Source: Candidatus Doudnabacteria bacterium RIFCSPHIGHO2_02_FULL_42_25
Lineage (GTDB): Bacteria > Patescibacteriota > Doudnabacteria > UBA920 > O2-02-FULL-48-8
Direction: 5' to 3'
DNA: 35,162 nt
Assembly: GCA_001777665.1 (NCBI GenBank)
Contig: MFEQ01000001.1
Coordinates: 1-35,162, forward strand
This document shows, piece after piece, positions 15,739 to 23,813 of the stretch. Below the pieces are notes generated by a model. It ran no database searches. It was not told the DNA's origin and saw nothing but the letters and a program-made list of their open reading frames with translations. The position numbers and the translations under genes were made by a program. Position 1 is the stretch's first letter. Every line of letters begins with the position of its first letter.

Positions 15739-17511
15739 TTATTCTTTAGTAACTCTGATGACCTCTTCGACAGTCGTGACTCCTGCTAAGGCTTTCAGGA
15801 TCCCGTCTTGCTGCATTGAGATAAATTTTTCATCTTTAACTGCGACTTCTTGAATTTTAATGGCTGGCGTGCGGTCATTAATCAACTCTTGAATTTTTTT
15901 GCTAACAACCAACATTTCGTGGATACCAATTCGGCCTTTATATCCTGAATTACCACAAACTGGACAGCCTCGGCCCATATAAACTTTCGTATTTTTGATA
16001 TCATATCCTTTATATTCTTCCGCATCGACATTGGCTAAATGTTCCGTAATAAATTTCTGGACCGCTTCGCTCGGCTTGGTTTCAGTTCGACATTTATCAC
16101 AAATTCTGCGGACCAACCGCTGGGCACCGACGAGGTTGAGGGATGCGGTAAGCAAGAACGGTTCAATTCCCATGTCCACCAATCGCGGAATAGCGCCAAC
16201 TGCGCTATTCGTGTGCAGGGTCGAAAACACCAAGTGTCCGGTCAAAGCAGAATTAACTGCCAGTTCGGCTGTTTCGCGGTCACGGATTTCACCAACCATG
16301 ATAATATTTGGATCTTGGCGTAAAATTGAACGCAACCCAGAAGCAAACGTCAGCCCAATTTCTGGTCGAACCTGGGCTTGATTCACTCCATCAATGAAGT
16401 ACTCGACCGGGTCCTCTAGAGTCACGATATTCACCCCGGGCTTATTCAGAATGCTTAAAATTGCATAGAGAGTGGTTGATTTACCACTACCGGTCGGCCC
16501 AGTAATCAAAAACATTCCGTGGGGCTTGAGAATCGTGCTTTTCACCGCCTCGAGCCTTCGTCCCATGACGCCGAGTTCTTCCAGGGTCGGAGCGCCCATC
16601 GATTTATCTAAAATTCTCAAAACAACTTTCTCCCCGACCACGGTCGGGAATGTCGAAACACGAAAATCGATAGGTTTACTTTCTAAATTTATATGAAATC
16701 GTCCATCTTGAGGAAGCCTTTGTTCGTCGATTTTCAGGTTCGACAAAATTTTAATCCGGGAAACAATCGCACTGTGGACCGATTTCGGAAGAATTAAAGA
16801 ACTATGCAGCACTCCATCAACCCGGTAACGAACTCTTAAATCTTCTTCAGAGGGTTCAACATGAATATCAGAGGCTCTAGCTTCAATCGCGTGGCGGATA
16901 ACAACATCTACAATTTTTGAAATCGGAGCTTCGTCGGATAACTTCTGCTCACCATTATCTGATTTCGTTGGTCGTTTATATTCGGCTGCAACTTTTTCTC
17001 GGGCTTCTTTCTCGACTACTTCTTTTAAGGCCTGAGAAACTTCTGTGCTGACTGAAGCGACGACTGATGAAGCGGCATGGAAACTGATCAGAGAAGTAAT
17101 ATAGACTTCGAGTCGGAAATTATGCTTTTGGGCTAAAAATTCTAAGGCCTGAATGGCCGCCAGGTCAGTCGGGTCAGTAACAGCAACTTTTAAAATATCA
17201 TCTTCCTTTTCAAACGGCACAACTTTATATGTGCTAATCGTATCTTTCGAAACTATCTCCAGCAGGTCTTTGGCAATGCTTTTTCCTCGAAGATCGATAT
17301 ACGGCAGGTTAAAAAAAAGCCCACGGGCGCGAGTCAGATCTTCTTCAGTTAGGTATTTCTCGCTTACTAAAAAGTCAAAGAGGTTGCGGTTGGAGCTGCT
17401 GGCTTCTGCCCGAGCCTTGATCAGATTTTCCCTGGAGATGAATTTTTTTTCCGACAAGAACTCTTCAAAACTCAAGGTTTTCTCTAGGGTGTTAACTGCT
17501 GCTTCTGCCAT
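15739..17511 (-). CDS. pilB: Type IV pilus extension ATPase PilB
   Basis: PilB drives pilin polymerisation. The 590-residue protein has an N-terminal GspE/MshEN-type domain (about 1-140), a linker, and the secretion ATPase core: SDIHVEPSEEDLRVRYRVDG, Walker A GPTGSGKST (338-346), LEDPVEY, Walker B NIIMVGEIRD, LTGHLVFSTLHTN. It has the four-cysteine zinc site typical of PilB rather than PilT (Cys471, 474, 516, 519). The start is two bases from the preceding gene stop, consistent with one operon. Confidence 0.97.
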   Translation of the reverse strand: MAEAAVNTLEKTLSFEEFLSEKKFISRENLIKARAEASSSNRNLFDFLVSEKYLTEEDLTRARGLFFNLPYIDLRGKSIAKDLLEIVSKDTISTYKVVPFEKEDDILKVAVTDPTDLAAIQALEFLAQKHNFRLEVYITSLISFHAASSVVASVSTEVSQALKEVVEKEAREKVAAEYKRPTKSDNGEQKLSDEAPISKIVDVVIRHAIEARASDIHVEPSEEDLRVRYRVDGVLHSSLILPKSVHSAIVSRIKILSNLKIDEQRLPQDGRFHINLESKPIDFRVSTFPTVVGEKVVLRILDKSMGAPTLEELGVMGRRLEAVKSTILKPHGMFLITGPTGSGKSTTLYAILSILNKPGVNIVTLEDPVEYFIDGVNQAQVRPEIGLTFASGLRSILRQDPNIIMVGEIRDRETAELAVNSALTGHLVFSTLHTNSAVGAIPRLVDMGIEPFLLTASLNLVGAQRLVRRICDKCRTETKPSEAVQKFITEHLANVDAEEYKGYDIKNTKVYMGRGCPVCGNSGYKGRIGIHEMLVVSKKIQELINDRTPAIKIQEVAVKDEKFISMQQDGILKALAGVTTVEEVIRVTKE

Positions 17512-17512
17512 T

Positions 17513-17821
17513 TTAATAGCGATTAAAAGGATCTGGTCGGCCGAGTTGGTTGGCGATATCTAGTGGAGTGTAGCCGCGAAGTTGAGTGTATTCAGGGTTT
17601 TGCAAAACCCCACTGTCAAAAGTCTTACTAGCTGGAAACACCGGAGGAGCTTGAAAAGAACCGGTAGCATCGTTGTCACGGCCACTGTTTGTAACGGGAG
17701 TTATCAAATCAGCTTCAGGAGATGAACCACCACTAAGATTACTCCAGACTAAGATACCAACACTCAAGAGTATGGTTACGACGATGAGAATAATATAAAT
17801 TTTCCTTTTTTTCGGATCCAT
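17513..17821 (-). CDS. Small membrane-anchored protein of the pilus operon
   Basis: The 102-residue protein has an N-terminal basic stretch (MDPKKRKIY), one membrane helix (IILIVVTILLSVGILVW, about 9-26) and a low-complexity extracellular tail ending GRPDPFNRY. A terminal RDPF-like sequence and the position after pilO recall the lipoprotein PilP of Gram-negative systems. However, there is no lipobox and no beta domain, so it is at most a reduced functional counterpart. It is adjacent on both sides (pilB two bases, pilO none). Confidence 0.75.
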   Translation of the reverse strand: MDPKKRKIYIILIVVTILLSVGILVWSNLSGGSSPEADLITPVTNSGRDNDATGSFQAPPVFPASKTFDSGVLQNPEYTQLRGYTPLDIANQLGRPDPFNRY

Positions 17822-18376
17822 TTATTTCTGGTAGTAAGTGTTTAATTTAATTTGATAAATCAAAATCGGAGTGGAGTTACTCTGGTCGCCCAAATTATTA
17901 GCTGCGAGTGTGATATTCGTGACATCCATTAACCGCAGATGGAGCTGAATTTTAGTAATAAAATCTTTAAGTTGAGGATACGTGCCGGAAGCACTAAAGC
18001 TGATTCCGACCGGTTGGACAGCATTAACTGCACTAATTTTAGTCGCACTATCCACAATTTGAATTTCACTTAAAACGATGGCACTTTGTCCGGCTAAACT
18101 TTCGATATTCGCCAAAAGATTCGGGACGTCCGGCTCTTTCGCTGGTAAAAACTGGTCAATGTTCGAGGGATTGGAGGCTTGTTGATTATATTTCTCTATA
18201 AAATCCTTAGTGGAATCTAGGGTATCTTGTAACTGTTGATTTTCGGTTTGAGCCAAATTCAAGGCCATTTGTTGAGACGAATAATTCGGCCAAACTGTAT
18301 TATAAAGATAATAGCCACTTGCTAAACAAGCTAAGGTCAGGATAATCGCGTATAAACTTTTGGATTGAATAGACAT
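17822..18376 (-). CDS. pilO: PilO-like type IV pilus assembly protein
   Basis: The 184-residue bitopic protein has an N-terminal helix (SLYAIILTLACLASGYYLY), a coiled-coil stretch (MALNLAQTENQQLQDTLDSTKDFIEKYNQQ), and a ferredoxin-like domain (ISFSASGTYPQLKDFITKIQLHLRLMDVTNITL) as in PilO. PilO pairs with PilN to form the inner-membrane alignment complex. It follows pilN directly and precedes the small anchored protein. Confidence 0.88.
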   Translation of the reverse strand: MSIQSKSLYAIILTLACLASGYYLYNTVWPNYSSQQMALNLAQTENQQLQDTLDSTKDFIEKYNQQASNPSNIDQFLPAKEPDVPNLLANIESLAGQSAIVLSEIQIVDSATKISAVNAVQPVGISFSASGTYPQLKDFITKIQLHLRLMDVTNITLAANNLGDQSNSTPILIYQIKLNTYYQK

Positions 18377-18949
18377 TTATTTAGTGTATATTTTTGGAAT
18401 CACATTCATATCAATGGAAAAAGAATAAACCTTTCCCGATCCAGCTGCGGCCTTAGCTGATCCATCGCTGACTGACAACAACTTTACGTTCTGAAAATTT
18501 TCAGAAGTCGATAAACCTAAAATCAATTTGCCTAAATCTGTATAAGTTGGAACGTTGCCTTCGAGATGAATTTTGTTATTGTCCTTATTAAAATCGGCTG
18601 CGAAATATCTGGATTTAATAAAAGTATATTTTTCTAATTCTTCAAGTAATGGGGTGGTCAAGGTGTGCTTTTCGAGGAGCATGGAAGCATTGGCCAACTT
18701 CGCTTGCAGGCTTTTTGCAGCATCCAGCTCTTTCGAAACCTTGTTGATGCTTATTTGCAGCTCATTATTCTCTTCCAATACTTCCGCCGTTTGTTTTTCA
18801 GTGGTTTTTGTCAACAAATACAGGAGGACATTACCAGCGACCAGTGCAATGAAAATTATCACAACCAAAGTCACGAACATCGAAGTTCGCTGTGTCGAAG
18901 CGACAGTGGTATCTTTTATCTGGCTTTGTAATAAATTTATATCTGTCAT
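18377..18949 (-). CDS. pilN: PilN-like type IV pilus assembly protein
   Basis: Starting at ATG 18949 the protein is 190 residues and begins MTDINLLQSQIKD. This matches the short cytoplasmic INLLP-type peptide by which PilN binds PilM. A membrane helix (FVTLVVIIFIALVAGNVLLYLL) and coiled coil follow, then a periplasmic-type domain (IHLEGNVPTYTDLGKLILGLSTSENFQNVKL). An upstream start at 18985 would overlap pilM and displace the INLL peptide, so it was not used. Five bases separate it from pilM. Confidence 0.9.
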   Translation of the reverse strand: MTDINLLQSQIKDTTVASTQRTSMFVTLVVIIFIALVAGNVLLYLLTKTTEKQTAEVLEENNELQISINKVSKELDAAKSLQAKLANASMLLEKHTLTTPLLEELEKYTFIKSRYFAADFNKDNNKIHLEGNVPTYTDLGKLILGLSTSENFQNVKLLSVSDGSAKAAAGSGKVYSFSIDMNVIPKIYTK

Positions 18950-18953
18950 TTTT

Positions 18954-19997
18954 TTATGAGTGGCGCATAGCCAGACCCATTGCAACCGCTAAATTAAGCC
19001 CCAAAGGTTCAATCACAGCTTTAAGTTTGTCAGGGGCGACGACGTGAGACCATGGATTGGCTGAAACCAGGGGTTTGCCTAATGTACTTAAATATTCTTT
19101 CAAATTCGGAAGTCTCGAACCTCCCCCACTGATGATGACCTTATCAATTGTTCGGCCCCGACTTTCAAACAAGTTAATTAATTGTCCCGCTTCGTTCCGG
19201 ATAATATCTAGGATCGGTCGCATGACTTGAGGCAGTTGAGTGTTTCCAGAGAGCCCGAAATCTTTTTTGAACTGTTCGGCGCGGTTATAGTTGACTGATA
19301 AGCTCTTGGCTAAAGTCAGAGTAATCGAATCGCCACCAATGTTCAAATTTTTCGACAACCGCAGATACCCGTTTTCGACTAAATTAACTGAAGTACTTTT
19401 CGCTCCGATATCTATTAAAATACAATTCACCGAATCTTCGCCCACCAACGACCTTATCAGAGCCAGCGCTTCGATCTCAATGGCCGAAGCTTCTAATCCG
19501 CATAATTTAAAAAGCTGAATGTAATTGTTAATAACGACCGAGGGGACGGCTGTGAGTAAGACTTTAATTTTTTCTGGGAGGTTTGCACCAAGGCCAATAT
19601 CCTTTTTAGTTTTTTTTTCATCAATTACGCTCCAGGATAGAGCAACTTCTGACAGAGGCAAAGGAACGTATTTTTTCGCTTCAAATTCTACAGCTTTTTT
19701 CAATTCGTCATCGGGAATTTTCGGGAGTTCAATCACAGAAGTGAACACCGAGTTATTGGGCAGTGATGCCACAACTTTATTCGTCGTTACTCCAGCTCTG
19801 CGCATCAGTTCTGTTAAAACTTCCGCAACTGGTTTAATGACTGCGGAACTCTCCTTGTTCGCGATCTGGTAAGAGACATTGACTATCCCATAAGTTTCCA
19901 GCACAAATCGATCATTATCAGGTCGCAATTGGACGATTTTGATATTGGAAGAACCAATATCCAATCCTAGCTGGCTTTTAGTTTTACTGAATAGCAT
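18954..19997 (-). CDS. pilM: Actin-like pilus assembly ATPase PilM
   Basis: The 347-residue protein of the FtsA/MreB fold is the first gene of the operon. Visible nucleotide-binding blocks are GLDIGSSNIKIVQL (about 11-24), LIDIGAKSTSVNLV (about 194-207) and VIISGGGSRLPNLKEYLS (about 289-306). The segment LPKIPDDELKKAVEFEAKKYVPLP is the usual PilM signature. PilM links PilN to the cytoplasmic motor. A consensus promoter lies about 70 bp upstream. Confidence 0.96.
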   Translation of the reverse strand: MLFSKTKSQLGLDIGSSNIKIVQLRPDNDRFVLETYGIVNVSYQIANKESSAVIKPVAEVLTELMRRAGVTTNKVVASLPNNSVFTSVIELPKIPDDELKKAVEFEAKKYVPLPLSEVALSWSVIDEKKTKKDIGLGANLPEKIKVLLTAVPSVVINNYIQLFKLCGLEASAIEIEALALIRSLVGEDSVNCILIDIGAKSTSVNLVENGYLRLSKNLNIGGDSITLTLAKSLSVNYNRAEQFKKDFGLSGNTQLPQVMRPILDIIRNEAGQLINLFESRGRTIDKVIISGGGSRLPNLKEYLSTLGKPLVSANPWSHVVAPDKLKAVIEPLGLNLAVAMGLAMRHS

Positions 19998-20066
19998 CTT
20001 TTACTCTATTTTTATTGCCCTCTCTTTTTCTATTTGATTTCTTCTCGAATATCAGTTCGCAAATCA

Positions 20067-20095
20067 ATTATAGTGAAATTTAAGCAATACGTCAA
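20067..20095 (-). promoter_or_regulatory. Promoter of the type IV pilus operon
   Basis: On the minus strand TTGACG (20090-20095), 17 nt and TATAAT (20067-20072) form a near-perfect sigma-70 promoter, with a leader of about 60 nt before pilM. No strong promoter was seen inside the operon, although the intergenic gap before the major pilin (12953-13076) was not excluded. Confidence 0.85.
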
Positions 20096-20118
20096 ATGAT
20101 AAGTAAATTCAGATTAAA

Positions 20119-20232
20119 ACTCCCCTCTCCTTGAGAGGAGAGGGGTCGGGGGTGAGGTAGATTTCTCAACATATTTGCAATCTACCCCACCCTTAATCCC
20201 TCCCCTTTCAAGGGGGGGAAATTCTAATATGA
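20119..20232. repeat. Dispersed repeat, copy 2 (GAGAGGAGAGGGG type)
   Basis: It has the same order of blocks as copy 1 at 4446-4580: ACTCCCCTCTCC-TTGA-GAGGAGAGGGG, GGGGGTGAGGTA, a TCTACCCC block and GGGGGAAATTCTAAT. It fills most of the 0.3-kb gap between pilM and the PIN gene, outside the pilM promoter. Confidence 0.8.
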
Positions 20233-20298
20233 AGCAAAATCTACCGAACAAAAAAGACTTTTCAACACCCTAGGCTGACATTTCGGGTAAGGGTTAGG

Positions 20299-20736
20299 TT
20301 AATTGCGAAATTCTTCTATAAATTCTTTCGGTTTCATAATGGCCAGGGCTTTTTCTTTCGCTAGATTTATTATTCCGGAATTAAAAAATTCATTATCTAG
20401 TGTTATAAGAAAGTCGCTGTGTTTTAAGGCAGAAGCTAAAATTGGAGCATCGATTTTGGAAATGTATTTTTCTGCTTGTTTTTCTTCTTTTTTAGCCGGA
20501 TTAGGCAATATGGTTATTTGAGCCATGCCTAAAATTAAAAATAACTGATTTTGTAGGTTGGGTTGATCGGCGAACTTATTCTTTAAGGTTTTCTGAATCT
20601 CGCTTAAACCATATTCGTTGGTTTGAAGCTCGAAATCGTCCTTCAACGTATTGATAATATAAAAGCTCCCTCCGGTCGTAGAAAGGAGGGAGGAAATAAT
20701 TACGCTAGAATCTAGAAATATAACTGGCTTAGCCAT
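20299..20736 (-). CDS. PIN-domain ribonuclease toxin
   Basis: This 145-residue PIN domain has FLDSSVIISSLL (first acidic residue Asp9), a central glutamate region (YGLSEIQKTL), and KIDAPILASALKHSDFLITLDNEFF carrying the last acidic residues. VapC-type PIN proteins cut RNA when freed from their antitoxin. The start codon overlaps the end of a 57-residue upstream gene that fits an antitoxin (TATGGCTAA serves both). The target RNA is unknown. Confidence 0.88.
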   Translation of the reverse strand: MAKPVIFLDSSVIISSLLSTTGGSFYIINTLKDDFELQTNEYGLSEIQKTLKNKFADQPNLQNQLFLILGMAQITILPNPAKKEEKQAEKYISKIDAPILASALKHSDFLITLDNEFFNSGIINLAKEKALAIMKPKEFIEEFRN

Positions 20737-20902
20737 AAACCTCTTTATAAGTCTGGGCTCTGGCTTTTTTGAGTGCTGGCTTTATTTTCTTCCAATTCTG
20801 CTCATCAATTTCAAAATCCGGCCGCTGCGATACGGCACTCTTGAGCAAAGAAATCTCTGCTTCTAGCTTTTGGATTTTCTTCTTAACGGCAATCTTATTC
20901 AT
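20729..20902 (-). CDS. Probable antitoxin of the PIN toxin, 57 residues
   Basis: This small frame starts MNKIAVKKKIQKLEAEISLLKS and ends AQTYKEVYG. The N-terminal half is a predicted coiled coil. The C-terminal half is basic and helical (NWKKIKPALKKARAQTYKEV), fitting a toxin-binding tail. The last codons overlap the PIN start, the usual arrangement of toxin-antitoxin pairs. No DNA-binding fold is obvious. A TTGACTTGACC box and TATAAA lie just upstream, with almost no leader, so translation may be leaderless. Confidence 0.75.
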   Translation of the reverse strand: MNKIAVKKKIQKLEAEISLLKSAVSQRPDFEIDEQNWKKIKPALKKARAQTYKEVYG

Positions 20903-20977
20903 ATTTTTATAGTAACCGATCGTTTAGGTCAAGTCAACGAGCAGACCTGCTCCGTACTAATTTTTGATTGCTTATCT

Positions 20978-21053
20978 TGGTGGACCGCACCGGGCTCGAA
21001 CCGGTCACCTCCGCGTTGCAAACGCGGCGCTCTACCAAATGAGCTAGCGGCCC
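20978..21053 (-). tRNA. tRNA-Ala(UGC)
   Basis: The minus strand reads GGGCCGCTAGCTC... with anticodon loop TTTGCAA and ends GCGGTCCACCA. The acceptor stem has the G3-U70 pair that marks alanine tRNA. CCA is encoded. It is 76 nt long. This tRNA is a classical 16S-23S spacer tRNA. Confidence 0.97.
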
Positions 21054-21074
21054 TCAAATCCCTCTAAGCTTACC

Positions 21075-21326
21075 TTATCTGGAGCCGCCGAACAAGTGCC
21101 CAAAGGGGCTGACAATTGCTCCCATAAATCCAAAGATATAGAGTAAGGATAAGATGATGATCAATAACCCGAGCAAGCGATACATTGAGTATGTCCCCGC
21201 ACCAAAGCCGCCTTTAAGATACTTTTCAGCCCAATCCATCGTGCCTAAGTTTTCCGTGAGGCCCACCGAATACCTGATCAGGAGAAATCCTATAATTATC
21301 CAAATAATTCCGTAGAATATACGCAT
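21075..21326 (-). CDS. Small two-helix membrane protein, 83 residues
   Basis: It has two hydrophobic segments, RIFYGIIWIIIGFLLIRY (about 2-19) and YRLLGLLIIILSLLYIFGFMGAIV (about 49-72), with an amphipathic link between them (GTMDWAEKYLKGGFGAGT). I do not recognise a family. The gene ends 22 bp upstream of tRNA-Ala on the same strand. Confidence 0.75.
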   Translation of the reverse strand: MRIFYGIIWIIIGFLLIRYSVGLTENLGTMDWAEKYLKGGFGAGTYSMYRLLGLLIIILSLLYIFGFMGAIVSPFGHLFGGSR

Positions 21327-21382
21327 ATAGGTATTTTACAGTTCACTCAAAATTTGGTAAAGTATTGGGGCTAATTTCATGA

Positions 21383-21445
21383 GGGCGACTAGCGATGCTA
21401 TCCTTACTAGCATCGACCTGATAATGACCAAGGTCATTTCGTCGC
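21383..21445 (+). other. tRNA-like sequence, probably a decayed tRNA-Ile copy
   Basis: It begins GGGCGACTAGC, identical to the first 11 bases of the real tRNA-Ile at 21477. It contains CTGATAATGAC (the same anticodon-loop text) and ends GTCGCTT, which pairs with the 5' GGGCGAC using two G-U pairs. Between them lie hairpins GATGCTA/TAGCATC and GACCT/AGGTC. There is no T arm and no CCA, so it is not a functional tRNA. Confidence 0.6.
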
Positions 21446-21476
21446 TTTACTTTATTAAAAATAGTCTATGGCTGAT

Positions 21477-21553
21477 GGGCGACTAGCTCAGGTGGTTAGA
21501 GCGCGTCACTGATAATGACGAGGTCGATGGTTCGAGTCCATCGTCGCCCACCA
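21477..21553 (+). tRNA. tRNA-Ile(GAU)
   Basis: The 77-nt sequence starts GGGCGACTAGCTCAGG, has anticodon loop CTGATAA (anticodon GAU), T arm GGTTCGAGTCC and ends GTCGCCCACCA with encoded CCA. It is on the strand opposite to tRNA-Ala and the rRNA genes. Confidence 0.97.
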
Positions 21554-21566
21554 GCTTTAGAGTATT

Positions 21567-21603
21567 ACGAGGTCAGAGGTTTCGGTCCAATCGTCGCCCA
21601 CCA
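21567..21603 (+). pseudogene. 3' fragment of a tRNA-Ile copy
   Basis: acgaggtcagaggtttcgg...tcgtcgcccacca repeats the 3' half of the adjacent tRNA-Ile (acgaggtcgatggttcgag...tcgtcgcccacca) with several mismatches in the T arm. There is no 5' half next to it. Confidence 0.75.
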
Positions 21604-21633
21604 AAAAACTACGTATCAAACTACGTAGTTTTT
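21604..21633. terminator. Bidirectional terminator
   Basis: AAAACTACGT and ACGTAGTTTT form a 10-bp stem, with T runs on both strands. It can end the tRNA-Ile transcript and the convergent gene at 21647-22552. Confidence 0.8.
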
Positions 21634-21646
21634 GATTTATAACGGA

Positions 21647-22552
21647 TTATTGTAATTTGGCCAATTCTTGGTCTAATGAATGAACCGCGATATCCCGATA
21701 TCGTTTAAGCGTAGGATGATCGAGATCTAATAATTTTAAGCTGGCTAATATAGATTCTATTTGTTCGAGATCAAACATTTTTGCCGATGACTTCTTCCCT
21801 TTCTTTTCGGTATAGACGTCTTTGTGTTGATAATGCTTTATGCTTAAAAATAATTTACGCACTGTAGTAACTATATATTGCTCTACCTCCCCATTGATCA
21901 TTTCTAATGCTAATTCTTTCTTATCTGACACCTCGTCTTTTATAATCCCCTCTCCTTTTTCTAAATATCCAGTGAGTATCTTCACATACTGGTCTAATGG
22001 GATATGTCCTTTACGTAGTTCCTGAATAAAATTCTTCAAAATTAAACTAAACTCCGGAGTGGATAACAAAGCCATTTTAATCTGCTCTGGCGGCAGAGTA
22101 TCACGCTTCGCAGGCTTCTTTCTGGATTTTAGGCGCTCCTTTAGCAAATCTTCGCTTTCGGGTGCGTGCAAGGCATGGTGATGTCTTTCCCAATGATTCC
22201 GAAAAATTACCTCATCATCTGTTTCTTGAGGAAAAGAAGAGATGTGTGATGCTTCATAATTTTGAGGTTCTATGACTAGAATAAGGCCTTGAGATTCGCT
22301 AGGTTCTAAATCGTGAACCTTGCCCCGTCCAGACCTCTTCCTCTGATCCATTATTGTTTCGGCTTTGGTCCAGTGTCTTTCAATAAAACTAGGAGAAATT
22401 GATAAAGTCGCTAACCCCTCTCTAAAATGAAAGCCTTCAGTATTTATATGTTCAAAATCTTTAAGAAGAGTACCATGATAAAAATACTTTCGTTCAAGCT
22501 TGGATTGCTCTTTAGATTCATGCCGAAACCCATATTCTCTTTCCATGTCCAA
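21647..22552 (-). CDS. Hypothetical protein, 301 residues
   Basis: I do not recognise the full protein. The N-terminal part has YFYHGTLLKDFEHINTEGFHFREGLATLSISPSF (about residues 23-57). A YHGT followed by a gly-phe loop recalls the first strand of ADP-ribosyltransferase-fold enzymes, but the remaining catalytic residues cannot be placed, so this is a weak lead. The middle and C-terminal part is charged and mostly helical (EQIKMALLSTPEFSLILKNFIQELRKG). No signal peptide or membrane helix. It is 12 bp downstream of a sortase gene, so it may be co-transcribed with the surface locus. Confidence 0.8.
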   Translation of the reverse strand: MDMEREYGFRHESKEQSKLERKYFYHGTLLKDFEHINTEGFHFREGLATLSISPSFIERHWTKAETIMDQRKRSGRGKVHDLEPSESQGLILVIEPQNYEASHISSFPQETDDEVIFRNHWERHHHALHAPESEDLLKERLKSRKKPAKRDTLPPEQIKMALLSTPEFSLILKNFIQELRKGHIPLDQYVKILTGYLEKGEGIIKDEVSDKKELALEMINGEVEQYIVTTVRKLFLSIKHYQHKDVYTEKKGKKSSAKMFDLEQIESILASLKLLDLDHPTLKRYRDIAVHSLDQELAKLQ

Positions 22553-22563
22553 ATTATATACAT

Positions 22564-23130
22564 CTATTGCAAAGTTGCATAGACAACCAAATTATCCGAA
22601 TAACGGCCTTTGAGGGCACTATAAGTTCCACTACAAGTTATCAATCGCAAGCCAGGATAGCTTAAACTGCCGTAAACTTTTTCCGTGGGAAACTGATCCT
22701 GCTTATAAGTTTCTATACTCTCAACTTTAAACGTGGTCGTGCTTCCGTCTTCTCGGTCAATAACAATCTCGTCTCCGATTTTAACTTTGTTTAAATCATA
22801 AAACACAGCGCGTCCGGTAATTGCATCTTTGTGTCCGACCATCACTGCTGGTCCGATATAACCCGGGCTTGGAGAGTATTTATACCACCCGACTTCAGAA
22901 ACATTTTTTGGGACTTCGATGGTTTGGTCAGCATTTAGCCCCAGCTCCCCTACCGCAGCATCAACATTGATACTGGGAATTTTTATTTTTATCGGTTTAG
23001 AGAGCGAGGGATCGGTCTCAATAGCTGCCGTCGGAATTCGCGGACTCAAATCCAAAAACTGGCTAAGTAGAACAAAGCCACCGGCAATTATTAGTACTCC
23101 AGAGATTAAATAGATAATTCTTTTGGTCAC
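22564..23130 (-). CDS. Class F-like sortase 1
   Basis: Sortases join sorted surface proteins to wall or to other subunits by a cysteine transpeptidation. The 188-residue protein has an N-terminal membrane anchor (IIYLISGVLIIAGGFVLLSQFL) and a sortase beta-barrel with catalytic His100 (VGHKD), Cys166 (LITCSG) and Arg176 (KGRYSDNLVVYA). It lies four bases downstream of a second sortase gene. Confidence 0.93.
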   Translation of the reverse strand: MTKRIIYLISGVLIIAGGFVLLSQFLDLSPRIPTAAIETDPSLSKPIKIKIPSINVDAAVGELGLNADQTIEVPKNVSEVGWYKYSPSPGYIGPAVMVGHKDAITGRAVFYDLNKVKIGDEIVIDREDGSTTTFKVESIETYKQDQFPTEKVYGSLSYPGLRLITCSGTYSALKGRYSDNLVVYATLQ

Positions 23131-23134
23131 CCAT

Positions 23135-23746
23135 TTAGTTTACTACAGAAGCATAAACAACTAAATTGTGACTATATCTAGCGGTTTTTGGATCGTATTT
23201 CCCATCACAGGTAATGATGCGGAGGCTCGATGGACCGGTTGTCGCATAGACTTTATCCCAGGGAAAAGTCATATCTTGGGCATAAGATTCTAGTTTGTCG
23301 ACTTGATAAGTTACGATCTTCCCGTCATCTCGTTTGGCATAAATCAAATCCCCGGGGACTAGTTTTTTGAGATTCCAAAACACCCCTGGGCCAGACATCG
23401 AATCGAGGTGTCCCGTGACCAAAGCTGTACCCGCTTCTCCAAACTTCGGCCCTGATTTATACCATGCCGCTTTGTTTGGATTAGCTGGAACCAAGAGTTC
23501 CTGATTTTTTCCCAAAGTAGTTTTGTCTAATGGAATATCGAGATTAATTGCTTCAATGCTAAGACCTCGAACTTCAGCTGCTTTTGGTAGCCGTTCCCTA
23601 ACTGTGACTTCTGGACTAATCACTGTCGTCATCGTCGCTGCTAATTGCGGGATTATTAGTCGATTTTCGGCAAATGATTGCTGTTTATGAGGTGTTGTAA
23701 ATACTCCCAGCACAACTAGTCCAACCAGTATAGTCAATTTGTACAT
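23135..23746 (-). CDS. Class F-like sortase 2
   Basis: This 203-residue sortase has catalytic His113 (TGHLD), Cys180 (IITCDG) and Arg190 (ARYSHNLVVYA). The N-terminal hydrophobic stretch (LTILVGLVVLGVF) is short and could be a signal anchor. It is clearly paralogous to the downstream sortase. Its ATG lies just after the T run of the hairpin that ends the upstream pilin gene, so expression needs read-through or a promoter overlapping the start; a later start is also possible. Confidence 0.92.
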   Translation of the reverse strand: MYKLTILVGLVVLGVFTTPHKQQSFAENRLIIPQLAATMTTVISPEVTVRERLPKAAEVRGLSIEAINLDIPLDKTTLGKNQELLVPANPNKAAWYKSGPKFGEAGTALVTGHLDSMSGPGVFWNLKKLVPGDLIYAKRDDGKIVTYQVDKLESYAQDMTFPWDKVYATTGPSSLRIITCDGKYDPKTARYSHNLVVYASVVN

Positions 23747-23747
23747 T

Positions 23748-23783
23748 AAAAATATCCAGGATTAATTCATTCCTGGATATTTT
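23748..23783 (-). terminator. Terminator between pilin and sortase 2
   Basis: A perfect 13-bp stem AAAATATCCAGGA / TCCTGGATATTTT with a loop of about 9 nt, followed by a short T run. The start codon of sortase 2 overlaps the end of the T run. Confidence 0.8.
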
Positions 23784-23813
23784 AACTAAGTAGTATTTTT
23801 ATGCAAGCAATCC

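Noticed and set aside
21477-21603. Integrated element using tRNA-Ile as attachment site
   Set aside because: The 3' fragment lies only 13 bp after the tRNA with no integrase or cargo between, so at most it is a scar.
21647-22552. Firm assignment of the 301-residue protein as an ADP-ribosyltransferase
   Set aside because: Only the YHGT segment supports it; the remaining catalytic residues could not be located.
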